Shown piece by piece: positions 1 to 10,521 of a stretch of 64,000 nt of DNA. How positions within the stretch are numbered: the stretch's first letter is position 1; each line of letters begins with the position of its first letter. The translations under genes were made by a program, and so were the position numbers. The DNA is from Rosellinia necatrix (lineage: Eukaryota > Ascomycota > Sordariomycetes > Xylariales > Xylariaceae), in the NCBI GenBank assembly GCA_021209875.1, contig JAGYVD010000002.1, forward strand, positions 5,890,001 through 5,954,000. The letters run 5' to 3'. Below the pieces are notes generated by a model. It did not search any database. It saw nothing but the letters and a program-made list of their open reading frames with translations, and was not told the DNA's origin.

Positions 1-842
1 GCTCGCCAAAGGTGTTGTGCGTACGGGTCGTCATTTTTCGTGCCTCCGTTGCGTTGCGGCTTGTCTACTCTTCCCGATGAAGAGCGGACACTCTTGTCTT
101 CCAGCTTGAATGAAACCGGCACCTGGCCTTTTGCCTCGGGGGAGCCTTCCGGTACGGGGCCAGCCGGGGTTTGCTCTATGGAGGTGGAAACCACTGGGAC
201 CTCGTTGCGACTTCCCAGAGAGGCTGACTCTACTCGTTGTTGGGTTGAAAAGTCCGCGCCGCCATTGTAGCTTGGAAGAGGCATTTGACGCGGGAAGCTG
301 TGGTCGTATGGCTGGGGGTGGTTACCCGTGTTACCAAGTTGTGGGCTGTTGTGTCCGTCCCAACTAAATTGTGGACGATTCAACTGGTTAACGCCAGATG
401 AGGCCCAGTCGGCAGGGCTAACAACGCCGGAGCTGAGACAATAATATTGGCTGGACTGAGCCTCGGCTGGCGGGCCGGTAGACGAATCTAGCTGAAGAAA
501 ACCGTCCGTACCCTCCTGCTTATATGATACTGAGGGAGGAGGCGTAGGGAACATACGGCGGGATGAGGGTATAGCCGACTCTCCCTGTTGCTGTAACTGA
601 CACGGATATGGCGAGTAGTCGGCTCCTGGGGTGAATGAAGGAAGGTCCGACACCGGTGTAAGAAGAGGGTCTGATGCCTCAGTACCCTGAGAAGTTGGGG
701 ACGCAGTATAAGAAAACTCCCTGCCAATAAAATCCAAGGAAGCGGAGGCTGATTGCGTAGGGCAGTACGCACCTGCCTCGGGAGGGGCAGTATACTGGGC
801 GTAGTTGGCGGGCTGCTGCCCGTCATGGGCTGCTTGGTTCAT
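1..842 (-). CDS. N-terminal part of a putative forkhead-type transcription factor (runs off the left edge)
   Basis: An uninterrupted reading frame starts at the ATG at 842-840 and stays open to base 1, about 280 codons, so the gene is cut by the window edge. The visible protein is Pro/Ser/Gln-rich and looks disordered, as in N-terminal regions of fungal transcription factors. The last visible residues, NDDPYAQHLWRA, resemble the start of fungal forkhead winged-helix domains, which open with a (D/E)PYAxLIYxA motif. That match is short and recalled rather than aligned, so the forkhead label is tentative; an unrelated regulator is possible. The long TG-rich tract at 1126-1281 lies in its upstream region. 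No intron is needed in the visible part. Confidence 0.5.
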   Translation of the reverse strand, partial: MNQAAHDGQQPANYAQYTAPPEAGAYCPTQSASASLDFIGREFSYTASPTSQGTEASDPLLTPVSDLPSFTPGADYSPYPCQLQQQGESAIPSSRRMFPTPPPSVSYKQEGTDGFLQLDSSTGPPAEAQSSQYYCLSSGVVSPADWASSGVNQLNRPQFSWDGHNSPQLGNTGNHPQPYDHSFPRQMPLPSYNGGADFSTQQRVESASLGSRNEVPVVSTSIEQTPAGPVPEGSPEAKGQVPVSFKLEDKSVRSSSGRVDKPQRNGGTKNDDPYAQHLWR

Positions 843-1125
843 TCTGAAGATGTGTTGGGTAACGCGGTCGTTACGTGTCGTAGGATGAAGCAATCACCAA
901 GGTAACAACAAAAGGGAAGGGTGGTGACTTTAGCTAATTCCCACAGGATGGTAGACAAGGTTGATAACCAGGATCCGGAGAATTGTGTGTACTAAATGGG
1001 CAGTTTTTTCCCGGGCCGGGACAAACCAAGCCAGGATGGTAGCAGATACCGATTGCTACAAAAGCGAGGACACGCTAATGCTATCCTCTTCTCCCGTGTA
1101 TTGTATTGTTTCTGATGCGTATTTG

Positions 1126-1281
1126 CGTGTTTTGTGTATGGTGTGTGTGCGTGTGTGTGTGTGTGCGTGTGTGTATTGTGTGTGCGTATGCGTAGGTGCG
1201 TGGGTGCGTGCGTGTGTGTATATGTGTGTGTGTGTGTGTCTGTGTGTAGGTATGTGTATGTGTGGGATGTGTGTGTTTTGT
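1126..1281. repeat. Imperfect (TG)n microsatellite
   Basis: About 155 bases made almost wholly of TG/CG dinucleotides broken by TATG and TAGG steps. It is a simple sequence repeat upstream of the left-edge gene; the Thr/His or Val/Cys frames that run through it are artefacts of the repeat. Confidence 0.95.
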
Positions 1282-1831
1282 GCGGAAAGGGAGAAGAGAG
1301 AAAGACAAATGCCCGAAAGGGAAACAAAACGGCGCGAGAATGAATGAGATGACCAAGTATGCAGGAACCTGGCAATGGTTATATGTTAAAATGCCAGAAG
1401 GGGAGTAGGTGGGTAGGCGGGGAAGGGAGTTGGGTAGAGGACGAGTTCAGGAAGAGGTGGAGGAGAGGACCAGTCCCGGGGCAGGTGGTTTTGTTGTCGA
1501 CTTGGGCGGCTGAAGTACGAGTGAGCACAAAAACTGTCCCGTGCTATCGTGGACTACTGTATACTGTGCTCCTCGTCCCGGCGTTGTGGTGCTCGATGTG
1601 GTGGGAGCCTTGATCAACCCGGCCGCAAGGTAGAGGTCAGGGAATGCTCAGTCAGGTCGGGACGGGGATGGAAGTGGTGCTGGTCTCATGAGGCGAGCAA
1701 GGGTCTGGTATTGTTGCTATTGTTGCAGGGCGATGCAGGATAAGCACTGCTCTACCACCGCGCTGGGACAGACACCATTACATAGAACATGGGATCGTGG
1801 CGGGTCCCGTGCGAATGCGAATGTGGGTGCA

Positions 1832-1882
1832 GATGGATGGGTGGATGGATGGGTGGATGGATGGATAGATGGGTGGATGGAT
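1832..1882 (+). repeat. GGAT/GGGT minisatellite
   Basis: A tandem array of four-base units, GGAT alternating with GGGT, about 50 bases long. Confidence 0.9.
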
Positions 1883-2399
1883 ATCGGAGGTACCTACCTA
1901 CCTTGTGCCCAGGTATGGGAGGTGCGAGTGAATGCGGTGGCCGTGGGTGCTGCCGTTTATTACCTCGATATGCCCGTCCCATGTGGTTGTTTTCTGCTTG
2001 GCCTCTGGTTGGTCTCTGGTTGGCCTCTGGTTGGTCTGTGGCCGGGCCTCTCGCTCTTGAGCTCCTGCCCTGCTCCCCCCTTCCCTCCTGTCTGTCCCCC
2101 GGTGCGCTCGCCCGTCCAGTGAATTGGCGTATAACACCGTGCCGACGGATCCCGGATTAGGTAATACGACGAGCTCCAGGAGATTGAGTTAGAGCGAGCC
2201 CTGGGACAACCCAGCGCTCCAAGTATCCCTGTGCTGCCAGCGAGTATGGCGATCCTTGCTCATTAGTGTAGACTGATTACTGCAGCGATTTAGTCTGGGG
2301 AGGCGAAGAGCGTAGCCTGGCGTGGTGATAGTGTGTGGTTAATCCTGTGTAAGTGATCTGGGTGTATACATAGACGTGTCGGCGTATCAACGTTTGAAC

Positions 2400-3270
2400 A
2401 ACACTTGGACAGGTACCCAGGCAGGTAGATGCATACCTACCTAAGGGCAGGGAGGTACCTACCTACTTTTTCAGGTACTTCTAAGAGTACTTGACGTGCT
2501 TTACACACGGTATCCCATACGTTACTTGAAGTACCTCTGTACCTGCGCGAGGGAGGAAGAGGAAGAAGGCCTACACAGTGGCGTGCGCCCAATTGCCTAC
2601 TTCTGAGGCTGGTAACAGGTGGCTACGGGTGATCAAGCAGCAGCTTGGTAGGTAGTACGTACCTACATTGCAGGGAGGAGCGTCTCATGTTCTTCTACTC
2701 CTGACCGATGCTGCAAGGTAGGACAACAGCCATCTAACAGCTCCCTGGGATATATTAATTCAGGCCTGTGTCCACTACGAAGCAGGTAACTTATCGGGAC
2801 CTGGGAGGTAAATTATATAATAGAGCCCGCCAAAATGATGGCCAAACTATCCTTATTAGGGTTTGGAATTGATATACCACCCCCTTCTTGTCTGTTTGGT
2901 GATTGATACCCTGCTACCTTCCCGGGTTAGGCACCTACGTCTAAATTTATCTGTAGCTGCAGCGGATGATCTCTTCTCTTCCAGAAATGTTTCAGGTCCC
3001 TTCTGAACCTAACTTAGTACCTTCTGTCTGTAGCTCCTATGCACTCAAGCTCAGGTACCTAGGTAGGTTGGACACTTCCAGGAAGGTACTCCATGTGGAT
3101 AGTCGATATTAATAACCATCTGGGTAGGTGCTTCAACATGTATACCACCCAAAGTAAAGGTAGGTAGGTAGGTACCTAGGCGGGTAGGGAGGTAAGGAGG
3201 AGGTATGTACCTGTGGGCATGTAGGCAGGTACTTAGGTGTGTAGGTAGGTAGTAGGCAGGTAACTAGCCA
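2400..3270. repeat. Cluster of TACCT / AGGTA palindromic repeats
   Basis: Many copies of TACCTACC, AGGTAGGTA and the palindrome ACCTAGGT are scattered through this stretch, densest near 3160-3260. The same motif recurs at 6780-7010, 40750-40820, 49150-49320 and 61300-61530, always between genes. Confidence 0.85.
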
Positions 3271-4823
3271 TCAAATTTCATCATTGTCCATCCCTATTCC
3301 TATTCGTCCTTATTGTCGCAATTTTTACATCGTTTCGGCCTTCCACCCCCTTGGTTTGTCTCTGCTTTGCCGTCTTCGAAGCCACGCCGATCTACCGTTG
3401 CAGTCCGACCGTCCTTGGTCCCCACTGGCATGTCCCGTCGCATATCATGCCGCAAGTAGGTGGTATGCGCTGCGTTCGTCAGCCAGCGCCCACTCGTTCT
3501 GTACGTGCCTGGGTCGCATGCACGTGTATGTGTCGTGTCTGCGCCTGCATCTAGATGTACATGCGTTTGCAACTACATGGCCATGCTATCATGGTTACGA
3601 CCTAGCTCGATATCTAGTGCGGTCGTTGCGCAAACAGCAGCGCGTTTTGGTGCGGCTCGGAAGGCGTGCCGTGTACACCGCTAAGTCGGGCAGTTCTTTT
3701 CCAAGCTGGCTGGCTGTGTCATCGCCAGAATAAGTGAGTGAGGGGGAAGGAAACGAAACGGGGCTGTTGTGGCCGGGTCGTTGCGCCGTTGCGCCATGGC
3801 AACTCACCCGCTATCAGAATCTGGGGAGGACGAAGCGTCGTCTAGCCCTCCCTGAAGCGCAAGATCGGGAGAGCCTAGACTGTCTCGTGTCAAACCATTG
3901 ACTCAAGGCTCGTAACAACAATGTCGTTGTAAATGTGGCTCTCTTCTCACCCTCTCTCCTTACCACAGTCGTATGCAAGGTTTCCTCTCTAGAAGGCCCG
4001 GCGCACGACATAGGGGCCGCTCTCGGGGCTTGTATTCTGTCCACGGTTACTTGCATCACGCCAGAGGGTTTTGGCATCCATAATCACCATCTACTCGCCA
4101 AAGGTCGCCTCATTAATTGTTACACGGTCGCGGCTGGCCTGGAGATCCCTTCTCCCCCAGCCTTAATCCTAAATTAGGCCCGGATACCAGTGCGGGACGT
4201 GGGTTCTCACCGATGCTACTGCCTGCGCATCGTTCCTCCGTCTTCTAGAAGATCTCGCGGATCGGATAGCCACATGGGGAGCCAGGGGACCGACATAAAG
4301 ACCCATTAATATTCAGAGACGCGGATGAATGTGGGACGGACAGGGATATGCGGGAAGCGCTGCTGCATCGCAGATGGTATCGCGACTCTAGCGAGATAAC
4401 GACCGACCATGGAGGATCCTGTCCGAGATTAGAACCAGTCACCTTGTTCATTGGAGATCCTAGATTCCGTCGAAAATGCTCGCATGAGAGCCTCTAAATA
4501 GCTAACTCTCCATACGGATATGCCTTAGCTATATTAATACATTCGCAGACGCCATTGGACCCATCTGTCCAATCTAAACCCATCATGCTGCTTGACCAAG
4601 CCACAAGTGACGCAGCGGTTCTCAGGTGTTGTGTCACCAAGCACAACAATGATCGTGAGATATGCGGTTGTCAGAATGTTTCTGGCACCGGGTTCGGCGA
4701 CCGTTATGTGCCCCCATGGCCATGCGGAATACTACCCAGTGCTGTAAAAGGCCGTCTACTTTAAGTTGTTTGTCTCGCCGATGCTTGGGGAACATGTGCG
4801 CTCTCCTTGTCGAAAATGTCGGC

Positions 4824-6629
4824 CTACTTTCGGTAATATATCTAACCAGTGTATTAGTTGCGTGGCTGTTACCGCTGGAGGTGTTATACACAAGATGCTT
4901 ACCTTCTTGAATTGGAAATGAAGTTGAAGAATGCCCTGCGGACGAGGTTAGCCGGCTAATAATATATGAATGTGTGGCCCAGCCAAACCTGGGCCCGTAA
5001 GAGGCAAGGGGGCCGGGCTCTGAAACTATGTGGTGCGTGGTCGCACAGCATCCATTGGTGGCTGGGGGCTGGCGTGACAGTTGCTCGAATAATATTCAGA
5101 GCAAGACATGCTGCTTCATCTCGAAGCACGCGACAGGCGATAGGGTGCCATTGGTACCGAGTGGAACGACCTGTAGAAACCAGGGAATAATGAAAGCGAA
5201 ATAAACACAATACCTTATCAAAGCTACTCCTAAATCCTCTGTCCTTTTTCGCACTATAATCCCATTCACGGTCGACGATGCGAAAGGCAATGTCCTCATA
5301 TGGCGGACCGGAAATGAAGCGGATGAGACAAGTGTCTTCCTCACCAGCCGGGGCCAGAGATTCACCCTTTCTCCTCCCGTGTTCCCGGACGATCTTGAAC
5401 GTGGGGGCCTTGGTTTTATCGATGAGATCTGGGTAAAATATGTTGAACTTGTACCCATGAACCACTTTGGGTGGCGGGTTATCGTGGTCGTAGTGAGTTT
5501 GATTATACTTATTCCATTCGTAGCCCATCTGCACGCGATTAAAATAACGCGGCTTTCGTGGTCGGTATTTGTCGGCCCATTGGGGCTTGATCATACTCGA
5601 GACTGATTCCTCCGCCGCGAAAATTTCCTCGTCCTCGTCGACACCCCGCGCAACCTCACGCTCGTACAAAGCCTTGGTGGCCTGGGAGAAATCCTCGTTT
5701 GTGGTAGACGCGAACCTCTCCGTACCTGGAGGTATACTGTCGAGGCTGTCTGGAGGAGGAATCGTCGGTTTCGACCGAGAAATGACAGCGGGAGCTGCAG
5801 GTCGATCCTTCACGGAGCCCTGCGCAGTAGAATTACCGACGGTGACCCCGACGGCTCTCTTCGAGCTTGTTTCCGGCAGCAGCTTGTGTCGGTTGTCCAA
5901 GATGGTAACATAAATCCTTTTGAGGCTCGCCTTGGCCTTGTACACCTGCAGGCCTTTAAGAAGCTGTTCCCAGTAATCCGTATCTACGACTTCGTCGGAA
6001 CGTAGCTTGGCCTGGATTTGGCCTTCCAGCTTCTGCAGCTGCTCGAGACTCTTTGGCCCCAGAATCTTGTCTACGTCGGACGTGACTGAGCTCACAGCGC
6101 GCGCCTCGGGCCCTAAAGGCTTCAGCTTTAACCTACGGTCCGTGAGCAGCATCCGCAACGCGGTCCAGTATTCCTTGTTCCTTGCATTCGTCTCGAGGGT
6201 ATGGTACGACGTCATCTCACCATCCAGCTCCCTCGCGGCTGTTTCGTCGAGCCCTTCTATGACAGAGGTAGGTTCAGGGACTTCGATATGCACATCCGTG
6301 TCGTTATCGTCAAATACATCTCGTTCGGTGTCCAGGTATCGTAGGTTGAAGGCCAAGAGGTCGATGGGTTTGGCTCGACCCTCGCGCACACGGATGTCGG
6401 CCTTCTTCTTCGACTGTTTGAGGACGAACTTGTCTTCGTCGGCTACGAAACGCTGCGACTGCTCATCTTGGCTCAGGTAGGTCTGCCTGGCCGCGCTCGG
6501 GGGTTTCGCTTGGGCCGGCCGTTGACGCTTCGTGATCCTGGTATTGGCATCCCGTCTAGGAGATGTAATGTCACGGCGAGGGGGGGACTTACGGCCAGAG
6601 GCAATCATAGCCTGTCGCCCGGGATCCAT
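4824..6629 (-). CDS. Cactin, spliceosome-associated protein
   Basis: Cactin is a conserved nuclear protein of spliceosomal complexes needed for accurate splicing. Exon 1 (6629-5214) encodes a basic N-terminus, a mid-region with KPIDLLAFNLRY and a C-terminal cactin domain with FKIVREHG, LIRFISGPPYEDIAFRIVDREW and GFRSSFDK. The frame then reads on into non-coding sequence, but a GT at 5213-5212 fits a donor. A 33-nt exon (4935-4903) encoding GILQLHFQFKK follows, and an 18-nt exon (4841-4824) encodes IYYRK and stop; together they restore the family's invariant C-terminus. Introns are 278 and 61 nt. The product is 488 residues. A GTG 18 bases upstream keeps the frame open, but the ATG at 6629 (MDPGRQ) is the likely start. 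Confidence 0.93.
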
Positions 6630-8257
6630 CGTGACAACGGGGGACACTGTGATGGCGCAACAGAAATAGCGAAGGAAATAGCAAAGCCTATAGCGATGAT
6701 GACGGCGAGATTATCGATGAGAGGCCTGTTGCCGAAGACCTCGGGACTGGTGTCAAGTTGGCTATCCACTTTTCATAAGTACCTAGGTAGTTATCGCTAT
6801 TAAAGACATAAGCAAGTACTGAGTGACAGCGTCGGTGCATCACTGCGCTGCTGCGTGTGTGGCTGGACACCTAGGCAGCCCTCAGTGATAAAATTCACCA
6901 CTGCTGCGCCACATCCACTCAATTATAGCGGTACCAGAGGTAACTACCTACCTACCCCCCTACCTACCCCCTACCTACCTCCTACCTACCTACTTACTGA
7001 CCTACCTTATCTGCTTCTACACTCCTCCATCCCATGAAACATTTGGCATCCTGACATCCAATGCCGCGAAATGCTTATGCTGTGCTTTGGTATCTCTATC
7101 ATCTCATTCATATCCGTCTTCTGCCTCTATCATATACAGGCAACCAGCTGTGAAGCTCTATACTGTCTACATCCCCGCTGTACCGGTAGTTGCAGGCACA
7201 GGTCTGCGCGGGTGCCACAGGCGTTACGGATGGTATTACCACGGGCGCACCGTCTCGTGATGCATCCATCTCATTCCCAATCCAGGTGTTAATAAGCGAC
7301 TCCCACCCAGTACCTACTGTTGTTCGCCCTCGACCATGCCGCGTCAGGGCCGCAGTTCAACTCCGCAGCCGTCTTAAATGGTCGAGTTCGTGGCTAGATC
7401 AGCCAGATAGCCTGGCTACTCCGTTATCGGGAATAGAACGGGAGGCTGTCCTTAGGGTACAGCATTTCTTTCAAGTGTATTTCACCGAGATCTATCTAGT
7501 CGAGCATGAAACGAAGACGCCAAGTCGGTCCGAAAGAATGATGTCATTGTACGAGGGCAGACGACGGTACGCGTTCGAGACAAAGACGTTGGATAGCAAA
7601 TCTCGCGCATACCAGCCTGTCGACTACTGCAACGAAGGCATTGCCGACGAGACATGTCAGTCGTTTGCTGGCCGAGTCTAGTATGCACATTAGGTAAGCA
7701 AATATGACTTATCTAAGCTGCAGCAGATTGAGGACTGAAGGCGGAGAGCCCCCTTCGCCGGCTCCTTTATTCAATAGCGCCTCACTTTCAAGTTGGTGAG
7801 TATAGGATCAGGAGGGCCATCTCTACAAAGCTACCTAGGCACATCGCTAGGCTAACACTTGTAATTATGAGCCAGCCAATGTCGAGCACGGATGGCAAGG
7901 CAGCAGCAAGGCCAGCTTCCCGCTCATTGCTTCCCGTTATCTAGTTTGCCAGCTTAGGGCAGTTGGAACACCACAACATGGCCAATTACGAGCTCTATCA
8001 CAGATGACACCCTCTATGTGCGGCCAAAATGGACATATATAAGATAAGGATGACTGGTAGAGGTAGCGTAGCCGGAGTTATGATCGGGGATGGATGTTCC
8101 CGGTCCCACCAAACTACTGAACATACGGTCCTGGGCCTAGGATGTGCATCAACCGTCATTGCTATGCGCTGCCCATTGCCATGCTGAACCGTGTCTGCTC
8201 CGGTATCCCAACCAATTCTCAACCACGGACCCCTAGTTTCAATATTCCAATCGCGGA
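6630..8257. other. Intergenic region, no gene supported
   Basis: It holds the cactin promoter side and the 3' side of the GH62 gene. TACCTACC repeats occur at 6780-7010. A 163-codon open frame at 7190-7681 on the plus strand shows no known domain and I leave it out. Confidence 0.55.
6935..7010. repeat. CTACC repeat tract
   Basis: CTACCTACC and CTACCCCC units in imperfect tandem, the same repeat family as at 2400-3270. Confidence 0.85.
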
Positions 8258-9220
8258 TTATCTCTTCAGTGTCAACAGACCCGGGCGATACGGTAGTAGG
8301 CCGTAGTCGCCGCCGGATGCTGGGGCTTTCCCCTGGTAGAGTAATTGTAGATTGCACGGGTCGATAGTCATTGTTTGGTCAGCGTTGCTGCGGACTAGGT
8401 CGCCATGGCTGATATCGTTGGTCCAGGTCGCGCCGCTATTGGCCTTGCCGGCGAAGGGTGCGCTCTCGGACGTAGCTTGTGGCGTCCACGAACCGCCCAA
8501 ATTGGTCGCTGTGAATGAACGGAAGTACCGGCCGTTGGCTCCAATTGCCTCCACGATCATTAGATACAGGTTTTGGCCCGAAACGGTGTACACTTGAACC
8601 GCTTCAAATAGGTTGTTGGTTGAGTCGCTAAGTACGACGGTCGAAGCTGTGCCGAAGTTGCCTGGGAAATTCCCAATTGGCATGCTAGCTCGATAGATCT
8701 TACCATTATCCCCCGCAAAGAATAGGTACATGTTTGAGCTGTCGCCAATGAGTGTCTGGTCAATCGGCCCCGTGCCAGAGCCGGAGATGGTGCCGGAGAA
8801 TAGTGGCTGCGCAGATGACCACCCGTTCGCATTCGTAGGGTCGCTTGATGTCTTGTATGAGAACGCGGTCGGGCCCCATTGATAGGCCAGAACCCAGATG
8901 TTCTTCGGCGCAAAATAGAAGATGGTCGGCGCAACGGTGGAGGCGCTCATACCGGTTTGGCTCGTTGAGCCCATGTTAGACCAGTCGGAGAAGAGGCCGA
9001 AGTTCATTGAGCCCCAGGTTGATCCAGCATCATGGGTCGTCCCGTACACGAGATGCTGACCATTGTAAGGGACGTGAGTGAAATCCTTAAGGGAGACCCA
9101 GCCCGATTTTGGGTTAGCCAGCAGGTTTGTCGACGTCCAGCTATACGTTGAGGGAAGAGAACACTGGGCCACGACACCAGCCACCGCGGACGACGCGAGA
9201 AGTACGCTATTGAATAACAT
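8258..9220 (-). CDS. Secreted GH62 alpha-L-arabinofuranosidase
   Basis: This 320-residue single-exon protein matches glycoside hydrolase family 62, which releases arabinose side chains from arabinoxylan. Residues 1-19 form a signal peptide, so it is secreted. The catalytic triad of the family can be placed: Asp46 in WVSLKDFT (base), Asp154 in PIDQTLIGD (pKa modulator) and Glu206 in LFEAVQ (acid). Two cysteines, Cys20 and the one in IDPCNL near the C-terminus, fit the family disulfide. The C-terminus [13 protein letters not shown] is a GH62 hallmark. No carbohydrate-binding module is attached. It stands alone, with no other xylan-degrading gene nearby, and is probably not part of the cluster downstream. 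Confidence 0.95.
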   Translation of the reverse strand: MLFNSVLLASSAVAGVVAQCSLPSTYSWTSTNLLANPKSGWVSLKDFTHVPYNGQHLVYGTTHDAGSTWGSMNFGLFSDWSNMGSTSQTGMSASTVAPTIFYFAPKNIWVLAYQWGPTAFSYKTSSDPTNANGWSSAQPLFSGTISGSGTGPIDQTLIGDSSNMYLFFAGDNGKIYRASMPIGNFPGNFGTASTVVLSDSTNNLFEAVQVYTVSGQNLYLMIVEAIGANGRYFRSFTATNLGGSWTPQATSESAPFAGKANSGATWTNDISHGDLVRSNADQTMTIDPCNLQLLYQGKAPASGGDYGLLPYRPGLLTLKR

Positions 9221-10521
9221 TGGGCTTATATATCTCTTGCGAATCGTAATATCGGCTCTATGATCGATCCCGCATGAAAGGTAAGTTTTGAAAGCAAGGA
9301 GAATCGATACGAGAATCCAGAGCGATCATGACTGGATTATATATGTGAAACCTTAGTTGAATTCGCGACCTTCCCATTGAGGAACATGCTCAAATCAACT
9401 GTCCCCGCCGGAGCCTCCCTTCCGTTGGATTAAAGCGGAAACGAAAATGAAGCTTTTTTGCATCAATCATGACCGGATGCACCGAGAGGTGCGCATGTAA
9501 GTGTGTCTACTCGGCGTCACCTACTCCCGGAAACTTAGAACTGGCTATTTTAAATAGGGGGTATTTTTACGCTACAACATCGTCTAACAGCTCACATTGC
9601 GGGATAATATTTAGAGTACGTTTTGGTAAGTATATAAAAAGAAAAGAAAAAACAGGATCATATACCTCGATGGTTTAAAAATGTAAGTTATCTTGGTTGA
9701 CAGTTTTACATCTACTTCGCCAATCTCAAGGCTTGTCACTCTTGGCCTGATGAGAACCGATTGGTGCGGCTGCAGTACTGTTACGTCCAATGAGTCAATG
9801 CGGGTTTGAGTTGATGGGCATTGATTGGAGCGGCTTTAAAACACAGGAGGCAAAATGAGAATTACCACACGCATCGCCAACATGTAGGTTATATCGAACC
9901 ATCGATTGATTGATTACGGTTGTTTGCTATCAAAACTATGCCTCGCCAAGCTGAACTATTCCTCAGACACCTACGTATTAGGGACGCCGCTTTCAATTCA
10001 TGTACATGTGTGCTTTATATAATTATAAAATAGAATGAATGTGTGTAATCGAATCACCACACTACAGATTTTATCTATGCTAAAAAGGAGCGTAATAGCC
10101 CCTTAGCTGAGCTTAAAAGGGGCTTCTTTCAAACATGAATCGAGAGTGTTAAAATACGATCTTGAGGGAACCCATTTTGCGGAGCGACCTCAAGCCCTCT
10201 ATGCGACCACATCGTCATCCATATCGTAAAATACGGATATTGTTTTCCTGTACTTCAAGCGGTCCACTGAAGGAGTGCATGTTAGGATTCTACGTAGACG
10301 TACCAATATCATGTCGTAGGCCATTCGTCAGATGTTCACTTGGAGTGGTTAAGGGCATAATTCAAATTTATTCCTACGCAGTCGATATTCATCTCTACAA
10401 TGCCGCCAATGCCACAATAAAGCTTGCCAAATGAATGTCTAAATAGAAACCCGGTACGCCCGAGGCTCATACTTGCTGCACTTTCATCGCAGTGCCCCTT
10501 AATGAAGCCTATTACGACAGA
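9221..10521. other. AT-rich intergenic region
   Basis: This stretch lies between the 5' end of the GH62 gene and the 3' end of the P450. I see no gene. A short inverted repeat (AGCCCCTT / AAGGGGCT) lies at about 10097-10126. Confidence 0.6.
10097..10126. repeat. Small inverted repeat (hairpin)
   Basis: The 8-bp arms AGCCCCTT and AAGGGGCT flank a loop that itself contains AGCT..AGCT. It lies in AT-rich DNA. It could form a stem-loop, but there is no evidence of function. Confidence 0.5.

Larger units (their letters stand above)
843..4823. other. Long intergenic region with repeats, no gene supported
   Basis: Almost 4 kb between the 5' end of the left-edge gene and the 3' end of cactin. It contains a TG-rich microsatellite, a GGAT/GGGT minisatellite and a cluster of TACCT/AGGTA repeats (listed separately). 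Open frames at 3284-3733 and 3814-4077 show no recognisable domain, biased composition or splice-linked extension, and I do not support them as genes. Confidence 0.6.

Noticed and set aside
992..1375. Thr/His-rich open frame on the minus strand
   Set aside because: It is generated by the TG microsatellite and has no independent coding character.
2400..3270. Repeat cluster considered as a CRISPR array or telomeric repeat
   Set aside because: Units are short and irregular without spacers, the genome is fungal, and the sequence is not TTAGGG-like.
3284..3733. 149-codon plus-strand open frame
   Set aside because: No domain or family resemblance; it overlaps several other equally open frames in repeat-rich DNA.
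4956..5213. Continuation of the cactin frame beyond FDK
   Set aside because: The extension is not conserved, while two downstream mini-exons encode the invariant cactin tail with proper splice sites.
7190..7681. 163-codon plus-strand open frame
   Set aside because: The translation looks like random sequence and no splice-linked extension was found.
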